Assembly: GCA_003222675.1 (NCBI GenBank)
Contig: QHWT01000056.1
Span: forward strand, 1-64,000
Source: Acidobacteriota bacterium
GTDB taxonomy: Bacteria; Acidobacteriota; Vicinamibacteria; Vicinamibacterales; 2-12-FULL-66-21
Direction: 5' to 3'
DNA length: 64,000 nt
Made by a program: the position numbers and the translations under genes. Positions within the stretch are counted from its first letter, which is position 1, and each line of letters opens with the position of its first letter. Positions 26,862 through 34,376 of this stretch are shown here, one piece after another. The notes beneath the pieces were generated by a model that had not been told where the DNA came from, made no database searches, and was given only the letters and a program-made list of their open reading frames with translations.

Positions 26862-29309
26862 TCACTCCGCCCTCAACGTCTCGACAGGATCGACCGCCAC
26901 GGCGCGACGCGCCGGCAGGTAGCTGGCCAGCGCGGCCGCCGCCGCGAGCACGAGTGTCATGACGGCGAACGTGATCGGATCAAGCGGGCCGGTACCAAAC
27001 AGGAGCGATCGCATCAAGCATGAAAAGGCCGCCGCGCTGGCGAGGCCGAGCGCCACTCCGACGGCGCCCAAGACGAGCCCTCGCCGTACGAACAACCGTC
27101 GGATGTCGCTTGACTGTGCTCCGAGCGCCAGCCGAATCCCGATTTCGCCCCGCCGCTGTGAAACGCCGTACGAGATCACACCGTAAATGCCCAAAACCCC
27201 CAATAGCAGCGCCATGGTTCCGGCAATCGCCAGCATCACCAGGGTGAAGGACGTTCGAGCCATCGACTGGTGGTACACCTCGTCGAGCGTGCGCACCTGC
27301 GCGAGCGGCAGCGTGGCGCTGACCGACCACACCGCTTCGCTGACCTGATTGAGCAGAGCCTGCGTGCCGGCGCGTTCGCTGCGGATCGCGATGCTGACCC
27401 GGCGGGACTGATATCCGGACATGCTCAGGAGCCGGTCGTCGGGTTGCGCCGGCCAGTAGACGGTTGTCGGCGCCGGTTGCTGAACCCCGTCGTCGTGAAC
27501 GTCGCCGGCCACGCCGACGATCTCTCGCCATGGTGATTGTCTGTCGTAGTACTCGCGAATCCGCCGTCTCAGCGCAGCGGTCGGAGATCCCCACAGCTCG
27601 CGCGCCAGATTCTGCGAGACGATTGCGACGTCGCGCATGTCATGCAAATCCGCCCACGTCAAGTCGCGTCCCGCAACGAGCGGGGTTCCCAGCGTGCGGA
27701 ACACGCCGGGCGAGATGACCTTGATCTGCCGGTTGGGTGGCGTCCGACCGTCGTCCGCTTTGCCTTCAACAGCGAGGGCGGCGCTGCTGCGATCACTCCC
27801 CATCGGCAACCGCGTCGTGAACGCCACCGATTCGACGCCGGGGATGGCGGCGATTTTGTCCAGAATCGCGTGCTGCATGCGCGTGACGCGCTGCGCGTCC
27901 GTCACTATGCTCACGGGAATCGAGATGCTCAACGTCTGCACGCGCTCGGGCTGCCCAAAACCAGGATCGATGCTGTGAAGCGCCCGGAAACTGCGGATCA
28001 TCAGACCCGCGCTGACCAGCAGTACCAACGCAAGCGCCACTTGGACGACCACCAGCGCCTGCTGGGACCTCTGGCGCTCGGGCGTGGCGCTGAGGCCGCG
28101 GCCCGCTCCGACGGTTTCTGCAATTCGGGGACGGGCATACTTCAGGATCGGGATAAGGCTGAAGAGGAGGCCTGACAACAGAGATATCGCGAGCGCAAAA
28201 CCGAGGACCAGAGGGTCGATCGAGATTTCCGACAGCCTCGGGAGGTTCGAGGGTGCAATCGCCACCAGGATGCGCAGACCGCCGAAGGCGAGTGCCAACC
28301 CCAGTGCCCCGCCCAACAGCGCGAGGACGACGCTTTCGACGAGCAACTGCCGCGCGAGCCGACTCCAGTGCGCGCCGAGGGCTGCCCGAATCGCAAACTC
28401 CTGCCGGCGCGCGTCCGCTCGTACCAGCAGCAGGTTGGCGACGTTGGCGCACGCCATGAGCAGGACGGTGCCAATTGCCGCGATCAATACCCAGAGCGTC
28501 GTACCCACGTCTCCGATGACGTCCTGCTCGAGAGGCCGCAGCGCCGGCGCCCACCGATTTCGGATCGCCGGTGTCACTCCGGCGTTTTCAAACCACACGT
28601 GGAGTACGCGAGCAGCGTCGGCGTTGCCTTGCGCCAGCGTCACGTCGGATTTTAGCCTCGCCACGCCAAGCAGCCGGAATGAAGGTATCGGCGCGCCTTG
28701 GTCGATCCGCAGCGGCAAGACGACATCGAACTCATCGCTGAAGCGGAAGTGCGCGGGCATCACGCCGATGATTTGATGAGGACGGCCATTGATGGTGAGC
28801 GCCCGCTCCAGAACGGCGCGGTCGCCGCCGAACTTCCGATGCCAGTAACCGTTGGCTAGCATCACCGCGTCCGGTGCCCCAGGCGTATCGTCCGCCTTCG
28901 AAAACCAGCGCCCGATTTCGGGGCGCACGCCGAACGTGGTCAGAACGCCCCGGCTCGCGGTCAACGTGCGCACCTCCTCCGGGTCGCCCTGGCCGGTGAT
29001 CGTCGCCGTTTCTCCCGGACTCCAGACGCCCACGTCTTGGAACGCCCGCGTGTTGTCGACGTAGGTCAGGTAGATCGCATCGGAGAAGTACGGTTGCTCG
29101 ATGCCACCAATCGAGTGGACGATGCGGACGAGCGCGTCGGGATCGGGATACGGCAACGGCTTGATGAGCACGCCGTTCACAACGGTGAAGATTGCGGTGG
29201 TTGCGCCAATGCCGAGCCCCAGCATCAGGACAGCCGCGCTGGCGAAGGCGCGCTGCTTTCGTAACGTGCGCGCCGCATGACGCATGTCTTGGCTGAGATC
29301 GCGGAGCAT
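26862..29309 (-). CDS. ADOP-family FtsX/MacB-like permease without PadR partner
   Basis: The 815-residue product starts MLRDLSQDMRHAARTLRKQR, directly before TM1 ([20 protein letters not shown]), so it lacks the ~80-residue N-terminal extension of the PadR-linked paralogues. The order is TM1, periplasmic domain, FtsX block 1 (VLIAAIGTVLLMACANVANL), second periplasmic domain (from about residue 430), and FtsX block 2 ending VPVETL-type VDPVETLRAE. Two adjacent long open frames on the same strand are shadows. No ATPase or regulator gene adjoins it; the BlaI-type regulator 360 bases upstream is divergent. Confidence 0.94.
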   Translation of the reverse strand: MLRDLSQDMRHAARTLRKQRAFASAAVLMLGLGIGATTAIFTVVNGVLIKPLPYPDPDALVRIVHSIGGIEQPYFSDAIYLTYVDNTRAFQDVGVWSPGETATITGQGDPEEVRTLTASRGVLTTFGVRPEIGRWFSKADDTPGAPDAVMLANGYWHRKFGGDRAVLERALTINGRPHQIIGVMPAHFRFSDEFDVVLPLRIDQGAPIPSFRLLGVARLKSDVTLAQGNADAARVLHVWFENAGVTPAIRNRWAPALRPLEQDVIGDVGTTLWVLIAAIGTVLLMACANVANLLLVRADARRQEFAIRAALGAHWSRLARQLLVESVVLALLGGALGLALAFGGLRILVAIAPSNLPRLSEISIDPLVLGFALAISLLSGLLFSLIPILKYARPRIAETVGAGRGLSATPERQRSQQALVVVQVALALVLLVSAGLMIRSFRALHSIDPGFGQPERVQTLSISIPVSIVTDAQRVTRMQHAILDKIAAIPGVESVAFTTRLPMGSDRSSAALAVEGKADDGRTPPNRQIKVISPGVFRTLGTPLVAGRDLTWADLHDMRDVAIVSQNLARELWGSPTAALRRRIREYYDRQSPWREIVGVAGDVHDDGVQQPAPTTVYWPAQPDDRLLSMSGYQSRRVSIAIRSERAGTQALLNQVSEAVWSVSATLPLAQVRTLDEVYHQSMARTSFTLVMLAIAGTMALLLGVLGIYGVISYGVSQRRGEIGIRLALGAQSSDIRRLFVRRGLVLGAVGVALGLASAAAFSCLMRSLLFGTGPLDPITFAVMTLVLAAAAALASYLPARRAVAVDPVETLRAE

Positions 29310-29622
29310 TTTTGTGATTTCTGATCAGGCTCCTGGGGAGGTGCTGGCGCGCTGCCCGACGGAGCGATCACATGTAGTTCACCAGACCATCCTGAACGAG
29401 CGACTGATGGATGCAACGTCAGCGGTGGCTGGCGCCGGCTGCATATGTTAAGGACATCTGAATTGTCCGGCAAGCACCGCACCACTTCCAGCCGACCAAG
29501 TGGGAAGTCATTAACCCTCGTGTGACATGGCTCGATGAGAACTCGGCCATCGTTTCATATGCGTCCACGCGTCTCCCGCGTGTCGCTTCAATGTGCGCGA
29601 ACGCGGTGCGATGTCGTCGGGC

Positions 29623-29669
29623 TTGACATGCCACAGGCGTAGCAGTAGGCTGCCACGCTTGTAGCACAT
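29623..29669 (+). promoter_or_regulatory. Promoter with two tandem dyads upstream of the BlaI-type gene
   Basis: TTGACA (29623-29628), 17 bases, TAGGCT (29646-29651) form a promoter. Two copies of TGCCAC-N4-GTAGCA lie at 29629-29644 and 29651-29666, exactly 22 bases apart, two helical turns. Each is a near-dyad (TGCYAC against GTRGCA). One occupies the promoter spacer and the other the transcript start, ideal for a BlaI/MecI dimer pair. The predicted transcript start lies only about a dozen bases before the ATG, so the message is nearly leaderless. Confidence 0.6.
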
Positions 29670-30062
29670 ATGGCCAGGGCGCCACTCGAGAGGCTGACCC
29701 GTCGCGAGCGCGAAATCATGAACGTCCTGTTCGCGCTCGACAACCGCGCGTCGGCCGAGGACGTACGCGCGCGACTGACCAATTCGCCCAGCTACTCAGC
29801 GGTCCGGACCATGCTCACGCGGCTGGAACAGAAGGGTTATCTCCGACACTCGCAGGAGGGCGTCCGATACGTTTACTCGGCGACGACGTCGCAGGCCGCC
29901 GCCAGGCGTGCCGCGCTTGGGCAGTATCTCCGGACCTTCTTTGGTGGATCCCGCAGTCGGATGCTGACGGCGCTTCTTCGACAGGAAGACTGGACGGAGC
30001 ATGAGCTCGAGGAGCTTGAGTCGGAAATTGAGCGGATTCGCGGGGAAAGGAAGCAGTCATGA
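29670..30062 (+). CDS. BlaI/MecI/CopY-family repressor
   Basis: The 130-residue winged-helix protein has the family pattern LTRREREIMNVLFAL, SAEDVRARL, SYSAVRTMLTRLEQKGYLRH, and a C-terminal dimerisation region (RMLTALLRQEDWTEHELEEL). Such repressors bind paired dyads in their own promoter and are cleaved by a partner membrane metallopeptidase when it senses a ligand. The partner gene overlaps by four bases (ATGA). The two tandem dyads upstream are candidate operators. No beta-lactamase gene adjoins it, so the regulon is not resistance in the usual sense. Confidence 0.93.
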   Translation: MARAPLERLTRREREIMNVLFALDNRASAEDVRARLTNSPSYSAVRTMLTRLEQKGYLRHSQEGVRYVYSATTSQAAARRAALGQYLRTFFGGSRSRMLTALLRQEDWTEHELEELESEIERIRGERKQS

Positions 30063-31924
30063 CTGAGGTCCTGACGCAAATCGTTCTCGTCATTGGCGCT
30101 TCGACAGAACTGTCGATTCTCGCAAAAGCCACCACGATCCTCGTACTCGCCCTCCTCGCGCTGTGGATGTCGCGGCGAGTACCCGCGTCCGTTCGGTCTT
30201 TGGTATTGGCGTCGACGTTCGGCATCCTGTTTGTGCTGCCGATCGCGGCGGTGGTAACGCCGCCGGTTGCGCTGAAGGTTGGGACCTCTGACATCCGATC
30301 GGAGATAACCGGTCTTTCGGCCGGAATCGGCCACGGTCGTGACGAGCACCCAGTTCCCCCATCGAGCGATCGGTCCGCGAGTTCCGCACGAAACCGGAGT
30401 CCGGTTTCAATACGCCTGCTGCTAATGACGGCATGGGCCACAGGCGCCGTGCTCTTCCTGGCCCCTGTGATCGAAACAGCGCGCCGACTCCGTCGCATGC
30501 GCCGCAGCGCTCGGCGATGGCTGAACCAGGAAACACTCGTTCGCACCCTCTCACGTGAGGCGGGTCTTCATCGCCACGTGGTGGTGCTCCTTCATGACGA
30601 TCTCCTGGTCCCCTTCACGTACGGAGTCCTGCGGCCAACGATCTTGATGCCCGCGGACGCACAGAATTGGACCAATGCCGAAATTCGGCAGGCGGTGATC
30701 CATGAGCTCGAACACGTGCGCCGCAGCGACTGGCCTCTGCACGTGCTGGCGCGCGTGGTCTGCGCGTTGTACTGGTTCCACCCGTTGGTCTGGAGGGCGT
30801 GGCGGTGCTTCTGCCTGGAGTCCGAGCGGGCCTGCGATGATGCCGTCGTCCGCTCGGCGGAGGGGATCGCTTACGCCGAGCAACTGGTGTCGCTCGCGCG
30901 GCGGCTATCGAGATGCGCTCCGGCGCCGGTGCTGTCAATGGCGAACCGCGGTGACCTGGCGGCGCGAGTGGCCGCTGTGCTCGACACAACTCAGGCCAGA
31001 GGGCGCGTCGGAATGTTGGGTCGCGGCGCGACCCTCGTCATCGCGGTGGCGCTCGTGGCGTGTATATCACCGCTGAAAGCCACGTCCGGCACCAGCGCGC
31101 TCGCGAGGGCCCAGGCGCCGGCACAAAATACATCTAGTGTCGCGTTTGAACAGGCTTCCGTGATGCCGCACACGCCTGGCAAACCGAGGGGCATTCCCCC
31201 GCTGATCGACGGCCGCTTCACCGCGGGCGATTCCACGCTGAGGGAGCTCGTCCGCATTGCGTACGGAGACCCGTTTACCCGGTTTGAATTTCAGGTCATC
31301 GGCGGCCCGGCCTGGGTCGACTCAGACCGTTTCGATATCGAAGCGCAGGTCGGCAGCGGCCTGAACATTGGCGCGAGTTGGCATCCACGCGTAGTCGCGA
31401 TGCTGCGAACGCTCCTCGCGGACCGATTCAAGCTCGAGGTGTTATCCGAGACCAGACAGCTCCCCATGGCTGACCTCGTCCTCGCGAACAGCGACCGCAA
31501 GCTGGGGGCAGGGCTCCGGCGGTCAGCAGGGAATTGCATAGACCTTCTTGCAGGTCCATTACCGAATCCCTCAGAGCCCCAACCCGATCGCTGGTGCGGC
31601 TTTAAATTTTCTGGACCGAGTGTGCTAACCGGTCAGAAGGTATCGATGGCAGCACTGGCTGGCGGCCTTTCGAACCGGCCCGAAGTGGATCGTGTCGTCC
31701 GCGACCGGACGGGACTGGAGGGTGCGTTCGATTTTCACGTCGAATTCACATCGGACGCGAGGAGCGCGTCGAACGCGTCTTCCACGCGAGGGGCAAATGC
31801 ATCGCCGATTTCGCCAGCCCTGCTCACCGCGCTCGAGACACAGCTCGGCCTCCGTTTGGAGGCGAAGCAAGGTCCGGTGGATGTACTCGTCATCCGTCAC
31901 GCGGAGAAACCCACGGAGAAGTAA
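30059..31924 (+). CDS. BlaR1/MecR1-like M56 metallopeptidase with C-terminal TIGR03435 domain
   Basis: The 621-residue product has an N-terminal membrane part (helices at about 22-38, 47-66 and 121-139), a cytosolic M56 zinc peptidase with H215ELEH219 and the downstream ESERACDD motif near residue 255, and another helix near 325-340. The C-terminal ~260 residues are not the penicillin-binding sensor of BlaR1. They match the TIGR03435 'soil' domain: SVAFEQASVMPH, LIDGRFTAGDSTLRELVRIAY, VIGGPAWVDSDRFDIEA, MLRTLLADRFKLEV, VRDRTGLEGAFDFHVEF. It probably senses a periplasmic signal through that domain and inactivates the BlaI-type repressor encoded just upstream. Confidence 0.9.
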   Translation: MTEVLTQIVLVIGASTELSILAKATTILVLALLALWMSRRVPASVRSLVLASTFGILFVLPIAAVVTPPVALKVGTSDIRSEITGLSAGIGHGRDEHPVPPSSDRSASSARNRSPVSIRLLLMTAWATGAVLFLAPVIETARRLRRMRRSARRWLNQETLVRTLSREAGLHRHVVVLLHDDLLVPFTYGVLRPTILMPADAQNWTNAEIRQAVIHELEHVRRSDWPLHVLARVVCALYWFHPLVWRAWRCFCLESERACDDAVVRSAEGIAYAEQLVSLARRLSRCAPAPVLSMANRGDLAARVAAVLDTTQARGRVGMLGRGATLVIAVALVACISPLKATSGTSALARAQAPAQNTSSVAFEQASVMPHTPGKPRGIPPLIDGRFTAGDSTLRELVRIAYGDPFTRFEFQVIGGPAWVDSDRFDIEAQVGSGLNIGASWHPRVVAMLRTLLADRFKLEVLSETRQLPMADLVLANSDRKLGAGLRRSAGNCIDLLAGPLPNPSEPQPDRWCGFKFSGPSVLTGQKVSMAALAGGLSNRPEVDRVVRDRTGLEGAFDFHVEFTSDARSASNASSTRGANASPISPALLTALETQLGLRLEAKQGPVDVLVIRHAEKPTEK

Positions 31925-32259
31925 GTTGGGGACACGCCGCTCTGTTACCGAAGGACGCCGCCTGCATCGCGTTCTCATGGAATACGAACGACAAACGTCA
32001 ATCGTGCGGCACCGGCAGTACCTTCGACCCGCCAGCATTACGCCTTACCCGCCAACATCGAATTGGGACTTGCGACGGCTCGATCGTTCATCCCAGCAAC
32101 CAGCCTCATCGTCTTCTTCTGGCATGAAGGCACAGAGTATTTCACTCCGTGAGGACCTTATCGGAACCGCATCCCCGCGCTGAATCGCAGAGATAGTCGA
32201 CAGTGGCAACTATCGCGGTCTACAGCTCTCCTTGACCTCCGAGGGCTGAATGGTGCATG
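31925..32259. other. Gap after the M56 peptidase gene
   Basis: No supported gene, terminator or repeat in about 335 bases. Confidence 0.3.
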
Positions 32260-32282
32260 CTCCTCTCGTTGCTTGAGAGGAG
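32260..32282 (+). promoter_or_regulatory. Perfect inverted repeat covering the ribosome site of PadR cassette 2
   Basis: CTCCTCTC (32260-32267), a 7-base spacer and GAGAGGAG (32275-32282) form a perfect 8-bp inverted repeat; two more pairs (one G-T) extend it outward. The right arm is the Shine-Dalgarno sequence of the PadR gene. In DNA it is a candidate operator; in RNA the hairpin would hide the ribosome site. Confidence 0.6.
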
Positions 32283-32287
32283 TAGTG

Positions 32288-32614
32288 GTGCCGAAGACCG
32301 ATCTGCTGCAAGGCACTCTGGATCTGCTACTGCTGAGGGTGCTGGCGCTCGGACCAAATCACGGGTGGGGCATCTCGAATCGTATTCGACAGATGTCTCA
32401 CGAAGGACTGAACGCGAGCCAGGGATCGCTCTATCCCGCGCTACATCGCCTGGAACTGCGGGGCGATGTGCGATCTGCAATGAAGTCGTCCGAGAACAAT
32501 CGCCGGGCCCGCGTGTACACCATCACGCCCCTCGGACGCCGGCGCCTCGAAAGCGAGCGAAGGAGCTGGGAGCACTTCGCCCTTTCGATGCGGCGTGTGC
32601 TCGAGCCGGAGTAG
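32288..32614 (+). CDS. PadR-family regulator, cassette 2
   Basis: I place the start at GTG 32288, five bases after GAGAGGAG, giving 108 residues (MPKTDLLQGTLDLLLLRVLA). The family pattern follows: HGWGISNRIRQMSHEG, SQGSLYPALHRLELRGDV, NNRRARVYTITPLGRRRL. It lacks a functional partner, because the permease behind it (32640-32937) is reduced to scraps. The regulator itself is undamaged, so either the loss is recent or it has other targets. Confidence 0.92.
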   Translation: MPKTDLLQGTLDLLLLRVLALGPNHGWGISNRIRQMSHEGLNASQGSLYPALHRLELRGDVRSAMKSSENNRRARVYTITPLGRRRLESERRSWEHFALSMRRVLEPE

Positions 32615-32639
32615 CCAGCGGACGATATCAGCGCGCCCG

Positions 32640-32937
32640 ACGTGATTGGTCGATACTCTCCCGGGCAGCTTGCGGATCTTGAAATCCTTGGTGTCATGCC
32701 ACCGTCGTTCGCCCATCCAGTGGGCGCGGTCCACCCAACGGACGTATGGCTGCCGAATGTCTTCGGGCCGGACGACCGCGTGCGCGGCAATGCTTCTCCC
32801 GCCGCCTGCAGGTAATCGGTCGGCTTCGCGACGGCATGTCGATCGAACAGGCGCAAACGCAAATGAATCAGGTTACCGCCCGCCTGGCGCAGCGTGCGGC
32901 ACGCGTGGATCCGCTCGTCGCCTTGCGTATGGACTAG
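32640..32937 (+). pseudogene. ADOP-family permease with large internal deletion
   Basis: The forward strand reads VIGRYSPGQLADLEILGVMP, PPSFAHPVGAVHPTDVWLPN and VFGPDDRVRGN (first periplasmic domain). A one-base loss near 32795 shifts to SRRLQVIGRLRDGMSIEQAQ and MNQVTARLAQR, then the next residues are AARVDPLVALRMD, the extreme C-terminus of the family. The N-terminus and about 600 internal residues, including all FtsX helices, are gone. It sits where the PadR-linked permease should be. Confidence 0.75.
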
Positions 32938-33098
32938 TCGGGTCGCGCGCGCGCGACCGGCGCGCGGTGCCTCTGCGCTTGGCAGTCCGGGGTAGCCGTT
33001 GCGAGTCAGCGCTCATAAATGCCGCTGTGTTAGAGGCGAACCCTCAGTGCAGCATAGGTGCCGGTTATCGTCGGGCCAAGCCCCTGATGCGCGCCCCC
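32938..33098. other. Short intergenic region between the permease relic and the DUF1080 gene
   Basis: The two genes converge here. An alternating CG run (about 32945-32962) is visible, but I find no clear terminator. Confidence 0.3.
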
Positions 33099-33757
33099 TC
33101 AGTCTAGTGGCTTGATTCGGATGTTCTTGTAGAACACGGTGCTCTTCGGATCGTGAGCCTGCAGCGCGATCGTGCCGGGCCCAGTGATTTTGCGGCCAGG
33201 CCCTTCGCGCCCACCGTTCCAGTCGGCGGTCTGAGTCCACTCCACGACCTGCTTCTCATTCACCTTCACCACGATCGTGTCACCTTTGACGGCTCTGTGA
33301 ACCACTCATCGTCCTTCGCGGGAGACTCATCGAGAATATCGACCACATGATAGAGGCTACCGGTTTTGATGCGGTCTCCGTGCGAGTTGTTCACCTGAAT
33401 TTCAAAACCCTTCGAGGGGAAATGGCCGGATGCTCGCTCGTTGCCGCCAACGTCCTGAAATTCAGTCAGCACGTAGACGCCGCCGTTCGACCCAGCGCGC
33501 GTCATGACATCTACCTTCAATTCGAAATTGCGGAAGCTGTGGTTTCGAAACGAACCGTCGTAGTAGGCATGACTCGCCTGACCGTTTGCGACGATCGCGC
33601 CGTCACGGATTGTGAAGGATTCGGCCGGTCCGCTAACTTTCCAGCCGGTAAGGTCCTTCCCGTTGAACAGGCTCGTAAATCCCGGTTCGATCGCCGGAGC
33701 GCCGGCACCGGCGGCTGCGGAGATCGCCATCACAACAAGCACAATAACTTTCATCAT
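33099..33757 (-). pseudogene. DUF1080 (3-keto-disaccharide hydrolase-like) secreted protein, frameshifted
   Basis: Starting at ATG 33757 or 33754, a signal peptide (VIVLVVMAISAAAGAGA) precedes a DUF1080 domain: FTSLFNGKDLTGWKVSG, FRNFELKVDVMTRAGSNGGV, SKGFEIQVNNSHGD. Near 33297 the frame shifts by one base after DDEWFTE; the next frame continues VKGDTIVVKVNEKQVVEWTQ, TADWNGGREGPGRKITGPGT and ends NIRIKPLD at 33099. The domain is complete across the two frames. This jelly-roll family binds or cleaves keto-modified disaccharides or glycans. The single shift is a candidate sequence error. Confidence 0.8.
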
Positions 33758-34376
33758 GCCGAAGTCTACCACCGGTGACGTGCCGGCTTCGATCCTCACT
33801 ACAAGCGTTCGCGAGCGCCAAGTTCATTCACGACGTTCCAGCCCGCAAGAACAGAATACACAAACTCAGCCAACATCAAGACGGAACGCACGATGGGCGG
33901 GCACGCATACAGCACCGGCCGCGATCATCAAGTACATCGCGCAGACGGGTCCGGATGCTCCGCAACAAGCCGCTGCGCAAACGTGTGGATCTCGGCCTCC
34001 GCGGACCGGATATCGTACCCGTCCTTCAGGCGCGCCAGTTTACGTTGGCGCCGTCCGACGCGATTGGCCGTGCTGATCGGAATGCGCGTGCACGAGACAG
34101 TCCCCTCGGATTTCGAATCGATCAGCGCGTTTGTGCGTGGCTGTCCGGCACGACTCGACCCAACGACGAACGCCACGAAGTCTCCGAATGTTCATTGCTT
34201 TCGCTTGACGCGGAATCAGTACTACTAAACAATTAGTTTTCGAAGACACTTCCCGAGTGTGTCCTCGCGCAGAAGCTGACGTCGCGCGACGTGGTCGCCT
34301 TACTCACGCAACGGCAAAGCGACACCTGTGCGCCACGTGAAGGGACCTCCGTCAAGACTCGTGCATCGGGAGGCAC
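33758..34376. other. Gap before a permease gene
   Basis: No supported gene in about 620 bases. A reverse-strand stretch near 33950-34060 (RRQRKLARLKDGYDIRSAEA followed by IHTFAQRLVAEHP) looks protein-like and may be a gene remnant, but no family or start could be assigned. Confidence 0.3.
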
